Of a stretch of 64,000 bases of DNA, positions 23,323-32,240 are shown piece after piece (the stretch's first letter is position 1; every line of letters begins with the position of its first letter). A program made the translations under genes and the position numbers. The stretch comes from AC-37 sp036389295 (GTDB taxonomy: Bacteria; Actinomycetota; Thermoleophilia; Solirubrobacterales; Thermoleophilaceae), in NCBI GenBank assembly GCA_036389295.1, contig DASVQB010000041.1, positions 62,001-126,000 of the forward strand, given 5' to 3'. The notes under the pieces are model-generated. The model made no database searches. It was not told the origin of the DNA and saw nothing but the letters and a program-made list of their open reading frames with translations.

Positions 23323-24660
23323 TCAGTGCGGGGGACAGAGCCCCGGGTCGGCCAGCAGGTCGTTGATCGCGAGGATCTGGCCCTTGAGGGCCTCCTCGTC
23401 GCGGATCGACTCGTACGTCGAGCAGCTCGCCATCAGCGCGATCCGCCGCATCGGGCCGGACGCGTCGGCGATCGAGAACACGTTGACGCTGTTCTGGGCG
23501 ACCCATCCGGCCCAGAACAGGAGCCCCTCGTCGCGGGCGAGGTCGGCGGCCTGGTCGCCCGTCAGGAGCTCCTTGCCCTTCGGGTTGTAGGACGCCATGT
23601 TGAAGAAGCGGTTCAGCTCGAGGAACGACTCGCGCAGGTCCGGGCTGCCCTTCGCGAGGTTGGTCGCGGCCGGCCGCAGGGTCCGCACGTACGGCCGGGC
23701 GTCCCTCACGAACGGCCGGACGCGGTCGCGCAGGATCGGCGTCGCCTCGCGGGCGAACGGCCTCACCTGGAGGTTCGTGCGGTGGAGCTGGCGGATCGCC
23801 GGCCGCAGCGCGCCGATCCCGGGCGGGATCTCGCGGCCGAGCTCGTTCACCTTCAGGAGCGCCGACTCGACCCGGCCGAGCGTCGACGGCAGCCGCGACA
23901 CTGCGAGCGACACGTTGCGGTCCTCGGATGCCCACCGCTCGAGCGCCGCGCTCTGGGACCGCACCAGGTTGGCCAGCTCCCTGTCGCGGGTGCCGAGCTC
24001 GGTGATCGACGAGCCGTAGTTGTGGATCAGCCGGGCGAGCTCGCGGCGGCGGGCGGCGAAGGCCCCGTTCACGCGCGCGAGGTCGCGGTGCAGCGGCCCG
24101 AGCCGGGCGAGGACCTCGCGGAGGTCGCCGCCGCGCCCCTTGAGCCCCTTCCCCACGCCGTTGATCAGGAGCTGGAGGTAGGCGCGGGTGTCCGCGTCGA
24201 GCCCGGAGAGGATCTCGTCCGCGTCCACGTCGGGCGCCGTGTTCTCGAGCGCGATCCGGCCGTGCTCGCGCATCACCGGCGCCGACCGCGTGCCGGGGTC
24301 GACCTCGATGAACATGTCCTTCAGGCCGGTCCGCGGGCGCAGCAGCGCGGTGGCGTTGGTGTGGACGACGTCCCTGTACTTCTGGTCGATCTCCATCGTG
24401 ACCACGGCCATGCCGTCCTCGAGCTCGACCTTGCCGATGTCGCCGATGCGCGTGCCGGCCACGCGGATCGTCTGGCCCTGGCCCGGCATGACGCCCTGCG
24501 CGTCGGAGAACTCCGCCTCGAGCACGTACGGCTCCTCCTCGACGAACGGCATCCGGACGTTCTGGTGGGCGATGATGTAGCCGCCGGTGCCGAGCGCGAT
24601 CGTCATCAGCACCGCGAGCGCGACGAAGTCGCGAAGCCGCTTGCGGATCGCGTGCATCAT
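23323..24660 (-). CDS. Mce/MlaD family protein, fifth gene (position E)
   Basis: The product has 445 residues. The membrane anchor is about 13-33 (VALAVLMTIALGTGGYII). The Mce domain contains GQTIRVAGTRIGDIGKVEL and LRPRTGLKDMFIEVDPG. The helical neck has recurring RPAIRQLHRTN and VRPFVRDARPYVRTLRPA motifs typical of the coiled shaft. Two C-terminal Cys (ASCSTY, GLCPP) may form a disulfide outside. The start ATGATG overlaps the previous stop by four bases (ATGA). In actinobacteria the position-E protein is often a lipoprotein; here there is no lipobox. Confidence 0.87.
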   Translation of the reverse strand: MMHAIRKRLRDFVALAVLMTIALGTGGYIIAHQNVRMPFVEEEPYVLEAEFSDAQGVMPGQGQTIRVAGTRIGDIGKVELEDGMAVVTMEIDQKYRDVVHTNATALLRPRTGLKDMFIEVDPGTRSAPVMREHGRIALENTAPDVDADEILSGLDADTRAYLQLLINGVGKGLKGRGGDLREVLARLGPLHRDLARVNGAFAARRRELARLIHNYGSSITELGTRDRELANLVRSQSAALERWASEDRNVSLAVSRLPSTLGRVESALLKVNELGREIPPGIGALRPAIRQLHRTNLQVRPFAREATPILRDRVRPFVRDARPYVRTLRPAATNLAKGSPDLRESFLELNRFFNMASYNPKGKELLTGDQAADLARDEGLLFWAGWVAQNSVNVFSIADASGPMRRIALMASCSTYESIRDEEALKGQILAINDLLADPGLCPPH

Positions 24661-26309
24661 CGCCCGGCGTCCTTCCGCTCGCCGACGATCGCGCCGTTCT
24701 CGCCGAGCTTCAACCCGAGCCGCTTCGCCTGGAGCCGCTCGCCGAGCTCGGAGTAGTCGAGCGGGTCGAAGGTCGGAAGGCCGGCGGCCTGGCGCTTCAG
24801 GTGGACCGCGACCTGGGCGAGCTCCTCCTTCGCCTCCTCCTGGATCTTCAGGTACTCCGGCGTGATCGCCGGCTTCGCCGTGGTCGTCTGGTCGGGCTCG
24901 CCGAGCACGGCGTGGAGGTCGGGCGCCTCCTGCGTCTCGCAGGCGACGTCCGGGCGGAACACCGGCCGCTTCAGCGGGCGCGCCGGGCGGACGCCGTCGA
25001 GCGGGTAGTCGAGCGGCGCGAAGAGCTGGTCGCCCGTCTCGCCGGTCGAGACGAGCGTGGTCGGCCCGCCGCCCGCCAGGACGCGGAACAGCGGCGAGTC
25101 GGCGTCGACGATCCGGCTCTCGCCCGCGAGCCCGACGAGCGCCCGCGGCGACTGCTTGTAGAACGGCTGGCCGGAGTTCGCCGGGAAGTCGGGGTCGGGG
25201 ATCGGCGTCTTCGAGAACGGCAGCAGGACGTTGTTCTGGCACGAGGCGAGCTCGCGCGTCTGCTGGAGCGTGCGCGCCGACCGCGTGTTCAGGAGCGCGA
25301 GCTGCGGCACGGTCGGGCGCAGCTCCGCGACGAGCCCGCCCAGCTCGCGGCGCGCGACCAGCTGGCGCGCCTGCGTGATGAACGGGATCTGGGCGTCGAG
25401 CGTCGGCGAGGACGAGCGCGCGGCCGGGAGCGCGTCGCGCGCGAACGCGCGCAGCGTCGGGAACGCCTCGTTCAGCGAGGCGAGCGCGGGCTGACCCACC
25501 TTCAGCACGTCGCGGAGCTGCGGGATCGTCGCGCGCAGGTTGTCGTCCTGGCGCGCGAACGCCGCGGCGAGGCGGTTGAGCGACACGACGAGCAGCTTCA
25601 GGGCCTCCTCGTCGCGCGAGAGCGCGCCGAACACCTTGCCCTGGCCCTTCAGCACCTTGGTGAGGTCGTGCGGCTCGGTGCCGAGCGTCGCGCGGGTGGA
25701 CATCGCCGTGTTGCGGTAGGCGTCCTCCCAGTAGTGGATCGCCTCGTTGAGTCCGCGCGAGCCCTTGCCCTCGAACCCCTTCGCGTACTCGCGGAGGAAC
25801 CGCTTGAGGTCCTCGCGGGTGTCGGTCTGGAGCGCCGTGAGGACCTGGCCGGTCTGGACCGGGGAGAACGTCTGCGAGGCCGGCAGCGTGTGGCCGCTGT
25901 CGATCGTCGGCGCCGACGGCGTGCCCGGCTTGAGCTCGACGAAGTAGTTCCCCTCGAGGAAGATCCGCGAGCGGACCTTGAGCTCCGCGTCCTCGTGGAT
26001 CGGGAGGCCCTTGTCCTCGATCACCATCTTCACGTGCGCCTTGTCGGAGCCCGCGATCGGCTCGACCTCCCTGACCTTCCCGACGTCCACGCCCGCGACC
26101 CGGACCGGCGAGCGGGGCTTGAGCTCGTTCGTGTTCTCGAAGATCGCGTTGAGCTCGTACGGGTCGGCCAGCGGGTTCGCCTTCGAGAACGCGAAGTAGA
26201 CGACGATCACCGTCAGGACGAGGAACGCGAGCCCGGCGCGCAGCGGCGTGATGCCGACGCGCTCGGCGGCGCCGCGGGGGATGTCGAAGAACGGCGTGTT
26301 GCCCGGCAT
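24657..26309 (-). CDS. Mce/MlaD family protein, fourth gene (position D)
   Basis: The product has 550 residues. The membrane anchor is about 24-42. The Mce domain includes RSPVRVAGVDVGKVREVEP and RSRIFLEGNYFVELKPG. It continues as a long helical shaft and a distinct C-terminal region (about 370-550) with PFSKTPIPDPDFPANSGQPF and an acidic coiled end. It has the longest periplasm-facing tail of the six. The start shares one base with the previous stop (TGATG), implying tight translational coupling and equal dosage. Confidence 0.87.
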   Translation of the reverse strand: MPGNTPFFDIPRGAAERVGITPLRAGLAFLVLTVIVVYFAFSKANPLADPYELNAIFENTNELKPRSPVRVAGVDVGKVREVEPIAGSDKAHVKMVIEDKGLPIHEDAELKVRSRIFLEGNYFVELKPGTPSAPTIDSGHTLPASQTFSPVQTGQVLTALQTDTREDLKRFLREYAKGFEGKGSRGLNEAIHYWEDAYRNTAMSTRATLGTEPHDLTKVLKGQGKVFGALSRDEEALKLLVVSLNRLAAAFARQDDNLRATIPQLRDVLKVGQPALASLNEAFPTLRAFARDALPAARSSSPTLDAQIPFITQARQLVARRELGGLVAELRPTVPQLALLNTRSARTLQQTRELASCQNNVLLPFSKTPIPDPDFPANSGQPFYKQSPRALVGLAGESRIVDADSPLFRVLAGGGPTTLVSTGETGDQLFAPLDYPLDGVRPARPLKRPVFRPDVACETQEAPDLHAVLGEPDQTTTAKPAITPEYLKIQEEAKEELAQVAVHLKRQAAGLPTFDPLDYSELGERLQAKRLGLKLGENGAIVGERKDAGR

Positions 26310-27823
26310 CAGGGCACATCCTTCAGGTTGGGGACGCCCTTGTAGGTCGGCCCGGAGAGGCCGGGGAAGTTCGAGTCGAGGACGACGTGGTTGCCGCCGA
26401 TCTCGCCGTCGGCGTAGCGGTTGCCGGTGGCGAGCGGGCCGTCGAGGAACCCGCGCTGGCCGGCCTGGCAGTCGGCGTTGCCCTGCGCGTCGATCGCCGG
26501 CTCGTAGGCCGCGCGGTGGAGGGCGACGAGCGGGTCGCCCGCCTGGTCCCTCGCCGTCTGCGGGTCGAGGTCCTTCGCGACGTCGGCGGGCTTGTCGGCG
26601 TCCGTCGCGCTGTAGCGGTCGTCCTGCGTCCGGTTGTCGGACTTGAGGTTGACGCGCTGGCCGGTGCCGCCGCGGACCGGCTCGGAGACGTGCTCCGAGA
26701 GCACGGTGAACCAGTAGTTCCAGTAGTTGCAGACGGTCTGGTACGGCGCCACGTACTCGAGCAGCGGCGCGACGACCTTGACCGTCGTGTTCAGGTCCCG
26801 CAGGCCGAGCAGCGTCGTGGGCTCCTCCGCGAGCTCGCGCAGCGAGCGGAAGACGGTCCGCGTGCGGGCGTAGAACGGTGGCGAGCGGCGGAGCACGGGC
26901 CTGCCCGTCGTCAGCGCGTCGCGGACGCTCGGCAGCGAGCGCTCCATCTCGACGGCCGCCGGGCGCAGGGCGGAGAACAGCCGCTCGGAGTCGGCCAGGA
27001 ACGGCCGCTGGACCGGGAGGCTGCGGATGCCCGCGTCGAGCGTCCGCGGGCCGCGCTCGATCGTCGCCCGCAGCGCGTCCTCGTCGCGGCCGAGCGCCTC
27101 GAAGGTCGTGGCCATGTTGCCGAACAGCCGCGCGTAGACCGGCGCCACCGGCGCGATCTCGCCGGAGAACCGCGAGGTGGCCCGGAACAGGTCGCGCAGG
27201 CGCGTGGACGGATCCGAAAGCGCCGTCATGACCGGGGTCAGGTGGGTCAGGAACGGCACGAACTCGTGGATCGCCGAGTTGATCGACTGGCCGCGGCCGG
27301 CCAGCGCGTTGCCGAACCCCTCGAGCGCGCGCTGCTGGTTCTGGCGCATGTCGGAGTCGAACGTGCTGAAGAACTCGTCCAGCTCGATCGGCGTCTTCGA
27401 CTGGGCGAGCGGGATCGTGTCGCCGGGCCGCAGGTGCTCGTCGCTGCGCCCGAGCGACAGCTCGACGTACTTGAGGCCGAGCGCCGACCGCGGCCGGACG
27501 AACACCCTCGTGTCCTCCGGGATCGGCTCGATCGTCTTGTCGAGCTTCATGTCGATCACCGCGATCGTCCGCCCCGACCTGTCGACCTTCGGCCGGATCT
27601 CCGTCACGGCCCCGACCCGGAACCCGCCGACGCGGACGTCGTTGTTGTTCACGAGGTTCTGGCCGCCCTCGAGCTCGGCGCTCACGTCGAACGTCGGCAC
27701 GAACGGCAGGCCGTTGTTCGCGTTGTAGGCGAGGAACACCGCGACGACGACCACGAGCACGGTGACCGTCCCGATCAGGACGGGCGTGGCGACGATCGAC
27801 GCCTGGCGACCGGAGGCCCTCAT
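26309..27823 (-). CDS. Mce/MlaD family protein, third gene (position C)
   Basis: The product has 504 residues. The anchor is about 12-33 (VLIGTVTVLVVVVAVFLAY). The Mce domain holds NNNDVRVGGFRVGAVTEIRP and VRPRSALGLKYVELSLG. A helical neck with regular DLFRATSRFSG-type heptads follows, then a C-terminal domain containing CNYWNYWFT, a motif recurrent in actinobacterial Mce proteins of this group. It ends in an extended region with a Cys (NADCQAGQ). The ATG overlaps the previous stop as ATGA. Confidence 0.87.
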   Translation of the reverse strand: MRASGRQASIVATPVLIGTVTVLVVVVAVFLAYNANNGLPFVPTFDVSAELEGGQNLVNNNDVRVGGFRVGAVTEIRPKVDRSGRTIAVIDMKLDKTIEPIPEDTRVFVRPRSALGLKYVELSLGRSDEHLRPGDTIPLAQSKTPIELDEFFSTFDSDMRQNQQRALEGFGNALAGRGQSINSAIHEFVPFLTHLTPVMTALSDPSTRLRDLFRATSRFSGEIAPVAPVYARLFGNMATTFEALGRDEDALRATIERGPRTLDAGIRSLPVQRPFLADSERLFSALRPAAVEMERSLPSVRDALTTGRPVLRRSPPFYARTRTVFRSLRELAEEPTTLLGLRDLNTTVKVVAPLLEYVAPYQTVCNYWNYWFTVLSEHVSEPVRGGTGQRVNLKSDNRTQDDRYSATDADKPADVAKDLDPQTARDQAGDPLVALHRAAYEPAIDAQGNADCQAGQRGFLDGPLATGNRYADGEIGGNHVVLDSNFPGLSGPTYKGVPNLKDVP

Positions 27824-29400
27824 GGCGACAGGAGGAAGTCGAGGACGGAGTCGGCCATCTCGTCGTCGGTCGGGGCCCGCGAGGGCACGGCCGGGGTCCC
27901 GCGCAGCGACTCGATCAGCTCCTCGAGCTGCGGCGGGACGACGATCTGCGGCTTCGAGATGTCGCGCTCGCCCGGCGTGGGCGGCGCCTCGGGCTGGCCG
28001 CGGGTGCGCCGCCTGCCGAGCCGCCGGCCGTCGCTGCGCGCGGCCGCGGCGGTCGGCTTGCGGTCGCCCTCGGTCGGGTCGGGGGAGGACTCGACGACGC
28101 CAGGCTGGCTCGGCCCGAGCCAGGCGTTGCAGTTCTTGATCACGGTCTCGGACGGGGCGACGCTGTACGCGTTGCAGCTGTTCTGCGTCGCGATCGTGCG
28201 CAGGACGTGGCTGACCTCGTCGAAGAGGTTGATGCCGAGCGTCTGGTAGTAGACGTAGTTGAGCAGGGCCTCCATGCCGGTGAAGCCCTGGCCCGCCTTG
28301 TAGGCGGTCTTGTCGGGCGCAGGCGGCGCCGTCTGCGCCGCGAGCGGGTCCTCCTCGATCGAGCGCCCGCGGTCGTCGATCGTCTGGAGGAACTGGCGCA
28401 GCGGCTTGGCGAGCCGCGGCACGTCCGTCGACAGCTCGCGGAGCTGCGCGATCTCCTCGCGGCTCTCGCCGATCGCGCGGCGGCCCTCGACGGCCGCCTC
28501 TCCGAGTGCGCGCGTCGACGGGCGCGAGTCCTCGGAGAACGGGCCGAGCTCGGCGAGGAACGACCGCAGCTCGGGGGCGGCGGTGCGGAGCTGGCGGAGC
28601 AGCGGGATCTGCTTGCCGGCGGTCCGCTCGAGCTGCGCGGCCGTCGGCTCGAGCTCGCCGAGGAACGTGGGCAGCTTGCGCCACTGCTCGGCGATCGAGT
28701 CCTTCCGCGACGCCTGCACGGCGGCCGTCTCGGAGGCCTCCTTCGCCCAGCGCGAGAGGTCGCCCTTGCGCGGCTCGACCGCGACGCTGACGCGGTCGGC
28801 GTCGCGCACGAAGTCGCGGATCAGCCTGCGCTGGCGGGCGAGGATCTCGAGCGTCTGGGTGGTCTCGCGCAGGCCCGGGTGGGCGCGGCGGATAACCTCG
28901 TTCAGCTCGTCGGGACGCCCGGCCAGCCCGGCCCCGAGCTCGCTGAGGATGATGCGGAAGCGCTCCCGGTACGGGCGCCGCTGGACGCTGTTGATGAGGT
29001 CGACCGGGACGGTCGACGAGGTCTGCGACACGGGCACCCGGCCGCCGTCGGGCAGCTTTCGCCCGCGGCTGCCGGGCTGGCAGTCGACGAAGTACTCGCC
29101 GATCAGCGACTGCTGACGGACGCCGCACGAGGCGTCCGTCCGGAACGCGGCGAAGCCGGGCTTCGTTATCTCGATCGTCACCTCGGACTTGCGCGGCTCG
29201 CTCTCGGTCAGGTCGAACTCCGCGATCACGCCCGCGCTGACGCCGCCGACCTTGACCTCGCCGTCCTCGATGAGGCCGAAGGCGTTGTCGAACTCGACGA
29301 CGTACCTCTTGCCCTCTGCGTCGCCGCCGCCGGCGGCCGTCATCACGAAGGCCGCGAGGCAGGCGGCCGCGAGTGCGGCCATGGCCGCGAGCCGCCTCAC
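27820..29400 (-). CDS. Mce/MlaD family protein, second gene (position B)
   Basis: The product has 526 residues and a GTG start at 29400. The N-terminal anchor (about 8-22) is followed by the Mce domain (EDGEVKVGGVSAGVIAEFDL, CGVRQQSLIGEYFVDCQPG, with a probable disulfide), a helical shaft with LRSFLAELGPF repeats and a low-complexity Arg/Pro region (about 430-490). It closes with a short helix. NYVYYQTLGINLFDE near residue 380 is conserved-looking. The GTG overlaps the upstream TGA by four bases (GTGA). Confidence 0.86.
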   Translation of the reverse strand: MRRLAAMAALAAACLAAFVMTAAGGGDAEGKRYVVEFDNAFGLIEDGEVKVGGVSAGVIAEFDLTESEPRKSEVTIEITKPGFAAFRTDASCGVRQQSLIGEYFVDCQPGSRGRKLPDGGRVPVSQTSSTVPVDLINSVQRRPYRERFRIILSELGAGLAGRPDELNEVIRRAHPGLRETTQTLEILARQRRLIRDFVRDADRVSVAVEPRKGDLSRWAKEASETAAVQASRKDSIAEQWRKLPTFLGELEPTAAQLERTAGKQIPLLRQLRTAAPELRSFLAELGPFSEDSRPSTRALGEAAVEGRRAIGESREEIAQLRELSTDVPRLAKPLRQFLQTIDDRGRSIEEDPLAAQTAPPAPDKTAYKAGQGFTGMEALLNYVYYQTLGINLFDEVSHVLRTIATQNSCNAYSVAPSETVIKNCNAWLGPSQPGVVESSPDPTEGDRKPTAAAARSDGRRLGRRRTRGQPEAPPTPGERDISKPQIVVPPQLEELIESLRGTPAVPSRAPTDDEMADSVLDFLLSP

Positions 29401-30842
29401 TGCCTCGGCCCCGTCGCTCGGTGGGACTCGACGCAGTCGAGCTCCTTCTGCTCGGCCTCGCTCCAGACGTTCGAGTTGTCCGCGGCCCGCTCCTCGGCGG
29501 CGCCCGGGCAGCGCTTGTACTGGCCGAGCTTGAGGAGCGACTTCAGCAGCGTCCCGCGCTCCGACGGCGCGATCGGGATCGGGACGTTGTTCTGGACGGT
29601 GAACGTGTTGACGTAGGTCTGGACGCGCGAGAACCCGCCAAGCGCGTCGTAGCCGCCGCCGTGCGAGAAGTCGTCGAACCAGCCGAAGAGGTCGACCGTG
29701 TAGGGGCGGCCGTGGGCCACGATCGGCGCGCTGTCGGTCAGCGAGCGGGTGAGCTCGGGGAACGCCCCCTTGCGGTCCTTGCCGTTGCGGCGGCGGGTCT
29801 CGACCGCGATGTCGGCGAGCGGCGGGTAGGTCCGGTTCAGCTCGGTCACGTCGTTGAGGCCGCCCGTGCGGCGCAGCACGTCGCTCAGCCCCCGGAGCGT
29901 CGGCCGCGCCTCGTGCGTGAACGGGCGGAGCTGCGCGAGGTACGGCCGCAGCTTGCGCGCGACCGGCTTCGACGCCTCCACGAACGGGTCGAGGTCGTCG
30001 AGGGTCGCGCGCAGGTTCACGTAGGTCGTGTTGGCCGTCCGCATGAAGCCCGGGAAGCGCTCGATGACCTCGGCGAGCGCGGCCTTCTCGCTCGCGAGCG
30101 CGCGCGTGGTCCGGTTGAGGTTGCTCACGAGCGGCGTCAGGTGCTCGCGCCGCTCGGACAGCGCGGTCACGAAGCGCGAGCTCGAGACCAGGAAGTTCTC
30201 GAGGACGGGGTCGTCGTGGCGCAGCTCGCGGAACAGGGCGGCCGAGCCCGACAGCGACGGGTTGAGGTAGCGCCAGCCGCGGTTGGCCTCGACGCCGCGG
30301 CCGCGGTAGGCGCCGTAGTTGCCGCGGTAGAAGCCGCGCAGGGCGCGCCGGGTCGGGCGGTCGAAGGTGTTGAAGAACTGGTCGAGCTCGACGCCGGTGG
30401 TCGTCTCCTCCTTCGGGATCAGCCCGCCGTCCGGGATGTCGCGGCCCGCCTTGTCCTCCGACGGCAGGTGCAGCTCGATGTAGCGGTTGGCGACCGACGA
30501 CAGCGAGCCCTGCCGGATGATCGCCGTCGTGCCCCGCCGCAGCGGCGCATGGTCGTCGTCCAGCTCGACCTCGATCTCGGCCTCGCCGTTCTCGACGATC
30601 CTGCGCCCCGTGACCGTCCCGACCTTGACGCCGGCGAGCTCCACGAGGTTGCCGTTGACGAGCTGCTGCGCGTTGACGAAGCGCATCCGCACGGAGTACG
30701 CCCCGCCGCCGTCGAGGAGCAGCATGTAGGCCACCACCGCGATCGCGATCGCCACGGCGCCGACCGCCGCGACGCGTGCGAAGCCGACGCGCCGCTCGTC
30801 GGACGCGGGTCCGTCCTCCACGGTGCCCCCGTTGCGCTGCAT
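29397..30842 (-). CDS. Mce/MlaD family protein, first gene of the run (position A)
   Basis: The product has 481 residues. An N-terminal basic segment is followed by the anchor (about 20-44), then the Mce domain (VNGNLVELAGVKVGTVTGRR; IRQGSLSSVANRYIELHLP) and the helical shaft with KLRPYLAQLRPFTHEARPTLRGL. It ends in a Cys-containing tail (KRCPG, LDCVES). It is the first gene of the six and the only one with an apparent promoter of its own (30882-30887) and a purine-rich site (GGGGGAACGGG) before the ATG. The yrbEA/yrbEB permease pair that normally precedes mceA is absent; sufD lies upstream instead. Confidence 0.87.
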   Translation of the reverse strand: MQRNGGTVEDGPASDERRVGFARVAAVGAVAIAIAVVAYMLLLDGGGAYSVRMRFVNAQQLVNGNLVELAGVKVGTVTGRRIVENGEAEIEVELDDDHAPLRRGTTAIIRQGSLSSVANRYIELHLPSEDKAGRDIPDGGLIPKEETTTGVELDQFFNTFDRPTRRALRGFYRGNYGAYRGRGVEANRGWRYLNPSLSGSAALFRELRHDDPVLENFLVSSSRFVTALSERREHLTPLVSNLNRTTRALASEKAALAEVIERFPGFMRTANTTYVNLRATLDDLDPFVEASKPVARKLRPYLAQLRPFTHEARPTLRGLSDVLRRTGGLNDVTELNRTYPPLADIAVETRRRNGKDRKGAFPELTRSLTDSAPIVAHGRPYTVDLFGWFDDFSHGGGYDALGGFSRVQTYVNTFTVQNNVPIPIAPSERGTLLKSLLKLGQYKRCPGAAEERAADNSNVWSEAEQKELDCVESHRATGPRQ

Positions 30843-30881
30843 CCCGTTCCCCCGCGCCCCCCAATCGGCACGCGACCCGGA

Positions 30882-30887
30882 AAGCTA
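30882..30887 (-). promoter_or_regulatory. -10 element TAGCTT of the mce run
   Basis: Lies 39 bases before the mceA-position ATG. It leaves a leader of roughly 30 bases with a GGGGGAACGGG ribosome site, unlike the leaderless genes. Confidence 0.4.
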
Positions 30888-30898
30888 CCCGGGCCGCG

Positions 30899-30914
30899 GA
30901 CGGCGTGCGCCGTC
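30899..30914 (-). terminator. Hairpin between sufD and the mce run
   Basis: GACGGC (30899-30904), loop GTGC and GCCGTC (30909-30914). It is placed 48 bases after the sufD stop and just before the mce -10, so it plausibly separates the two transcription units. Confidence 0.5.
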
Positions 30915-30962
30915 ACCCGCCGCACGGCCCTCTTCCGCCCCCGAGGACGGGGCCCGAGACCG

Positions 30963-32240
30963 CTACCGGCGGTCGAGGATCGCCGCGAGGCGCCGCTCGA
31001 GCGCGGCGGAGACGGCGTCGCGGAGCGGCCCCTCCTCGAAGCGCTCCACCAGCGTCTGGAGGAAGCCGTCGATCACGAGCCGCGTGGCGGTCTCGCGCGG
31101 AAGGCCGCGCGACATCAGGTAGAAGAGCTGCTCGCGGTCGATCTGCGCGACGGCGGCGGCGTGGGTGCAGCGGACGTCGTTCGCCTCGATCTCGAGGCCG
31201 GGGATGGCGTCCGCGTGGGCGCGCTTCGAGAGCAGCAGGTTGCGGCTCTCCTGGAACGCGTCGGTCTGCTGCGCGCCCGGGTCGACCCGGATCATCCCGC
31301 GCCAGACCGCCGTCGAGCGGTCCGCGAGGACGCCGCGGAAGGCGAGGTCCGACGTGGTGCTGGGGGCGGCGTGCTCCTGGGTCGTGTCGAAGTCGAGGTG
31401 CTGGCGCCCGCGGCCGGCGTAGGCGCCGGTGACCCGTGCGTGCGAGCCCGGTCCGCGCAGCTGGGTCTCCATCCGCGTCCTGCCGTGGCCCGAGCCGAAG
31501 CCGAGCGCGACCCACTCGAGCGAGCCGTCGCGGTCCACGACCGCGCGCTGCGTGGCGAACGCCCAGCTCCGCTCGGAGAGCTCCTGGCCGTAGACGTAGC
31601 GGAGCTTCGCGTTCGGACCGACGACGATCTCGACCACCGCGTCGAACAGGCCGTCGACCTCGCCGTCCGACGAGACGTGCTGCTCCCAGACCTCCGCCTC
31701 GGCTCCCTCGTCGAGGACCACCAGCGTGCGCGGGAAGACGGCGGCGCCCGCGGCGTCCTGGACCGTGGTGAGCAGCGCCCGCCCGTCGAGCCGCGCGCCG
31801 CGCGGCACGTAGACGAGGGCGCCGCCGGCCCAGCCGGCGTCGTTGCGGGCCACGAACGCGTCGTCCTCGGGCACGACCGAGCCGAGGTGGCGCTCGACCA
31901 CGTCGGGCAGGCGCTCGGCGGCGAGGTCGAGCGGGAGCACGACCGGCTCGCCCGCCGCGAGGGCGCCGTCCGCGCCGCCGTCCGCCAGCGGGGCGGCGTC
32001 GACCTGCCGCAGGACGTGGGCGGCGTCGACGTGGCCGAGAACGGGCACGGCGCGGTCGGCCGCGGCGGGGTCGCCCCCGGCGGCCGGCTCGTAGGCGGCG
32101 AGGTCGAGCGCGCCGAGGTCGGTGAACTCCCACCCCGGCCGGCCCTTGAAGCTCGGCAGCTCGATCTCCCCAGACGCACGAGCGGCGCGCTCCCGGCGCG
32201 CCGCCAACCAGCCGGGCTCGTGGAGGACGGCCTCAGCCAA
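30963..32240 (-). CDS. sufD: Fe-S cluster assembly protein SufD
   Basis: The product has 425 residues. The C-terminal SufBD beta-helix is clear: FDTTQEHAAPSTTSDLAFRGVLADRSTAVWRGMIRV, then KRAHADAIPGLEIEANDVRCTHAAAVAQID and LFYLMSRGL. The N-terminus (PGWEFTDLGALDL) is the usual SufD opening. With SufB and SufC it forms the SufBC2D scaffold that builds Fe-S clusters in the cytoplasm. The ATG overlaps the sufB end by 8 bases. It is the last gene of the Rieske-sufB-sufD block; its ATPase partner sufC is about 10 kb away. Confidence 0.95.
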   Translation of the reverse strand: MAEAVLHEPGWLAARRERAARASGEIELPSFKGRPGWEFTDLGALDLAAYEPAAGGDPAAADRAVPVLGHVDAAHVLRQVDAAPLADGGADGALAAGEPVVLPLDLAAERLPDVVERHLGSVVPEDDAFVARNDAGWAGGALVYVPRGARLDGRALLTTVQDAAGAAVFPRTLVVLDEGAEAEVWEQHVSSDGEVDGLFDAVVEIVVGPNAKLRYVYGQELSERSWAFATQRAVVDRDGSLEWVALGFGSGHGRTRMETQLRGPGSHARVTGAYAGRGRQHLDFDTTQEHAAPSTTSDLAFRGVLADRSTAVWRGMIRVDPGAQQTDAFQESRNLLLSKRAHADAIPGLEIEANDVRCTHAAAVAQIDREQLFYLMSRGLPRETATRLVIDGFLQTLVERFEEGPLRDAVSAALERRLAAILDRR

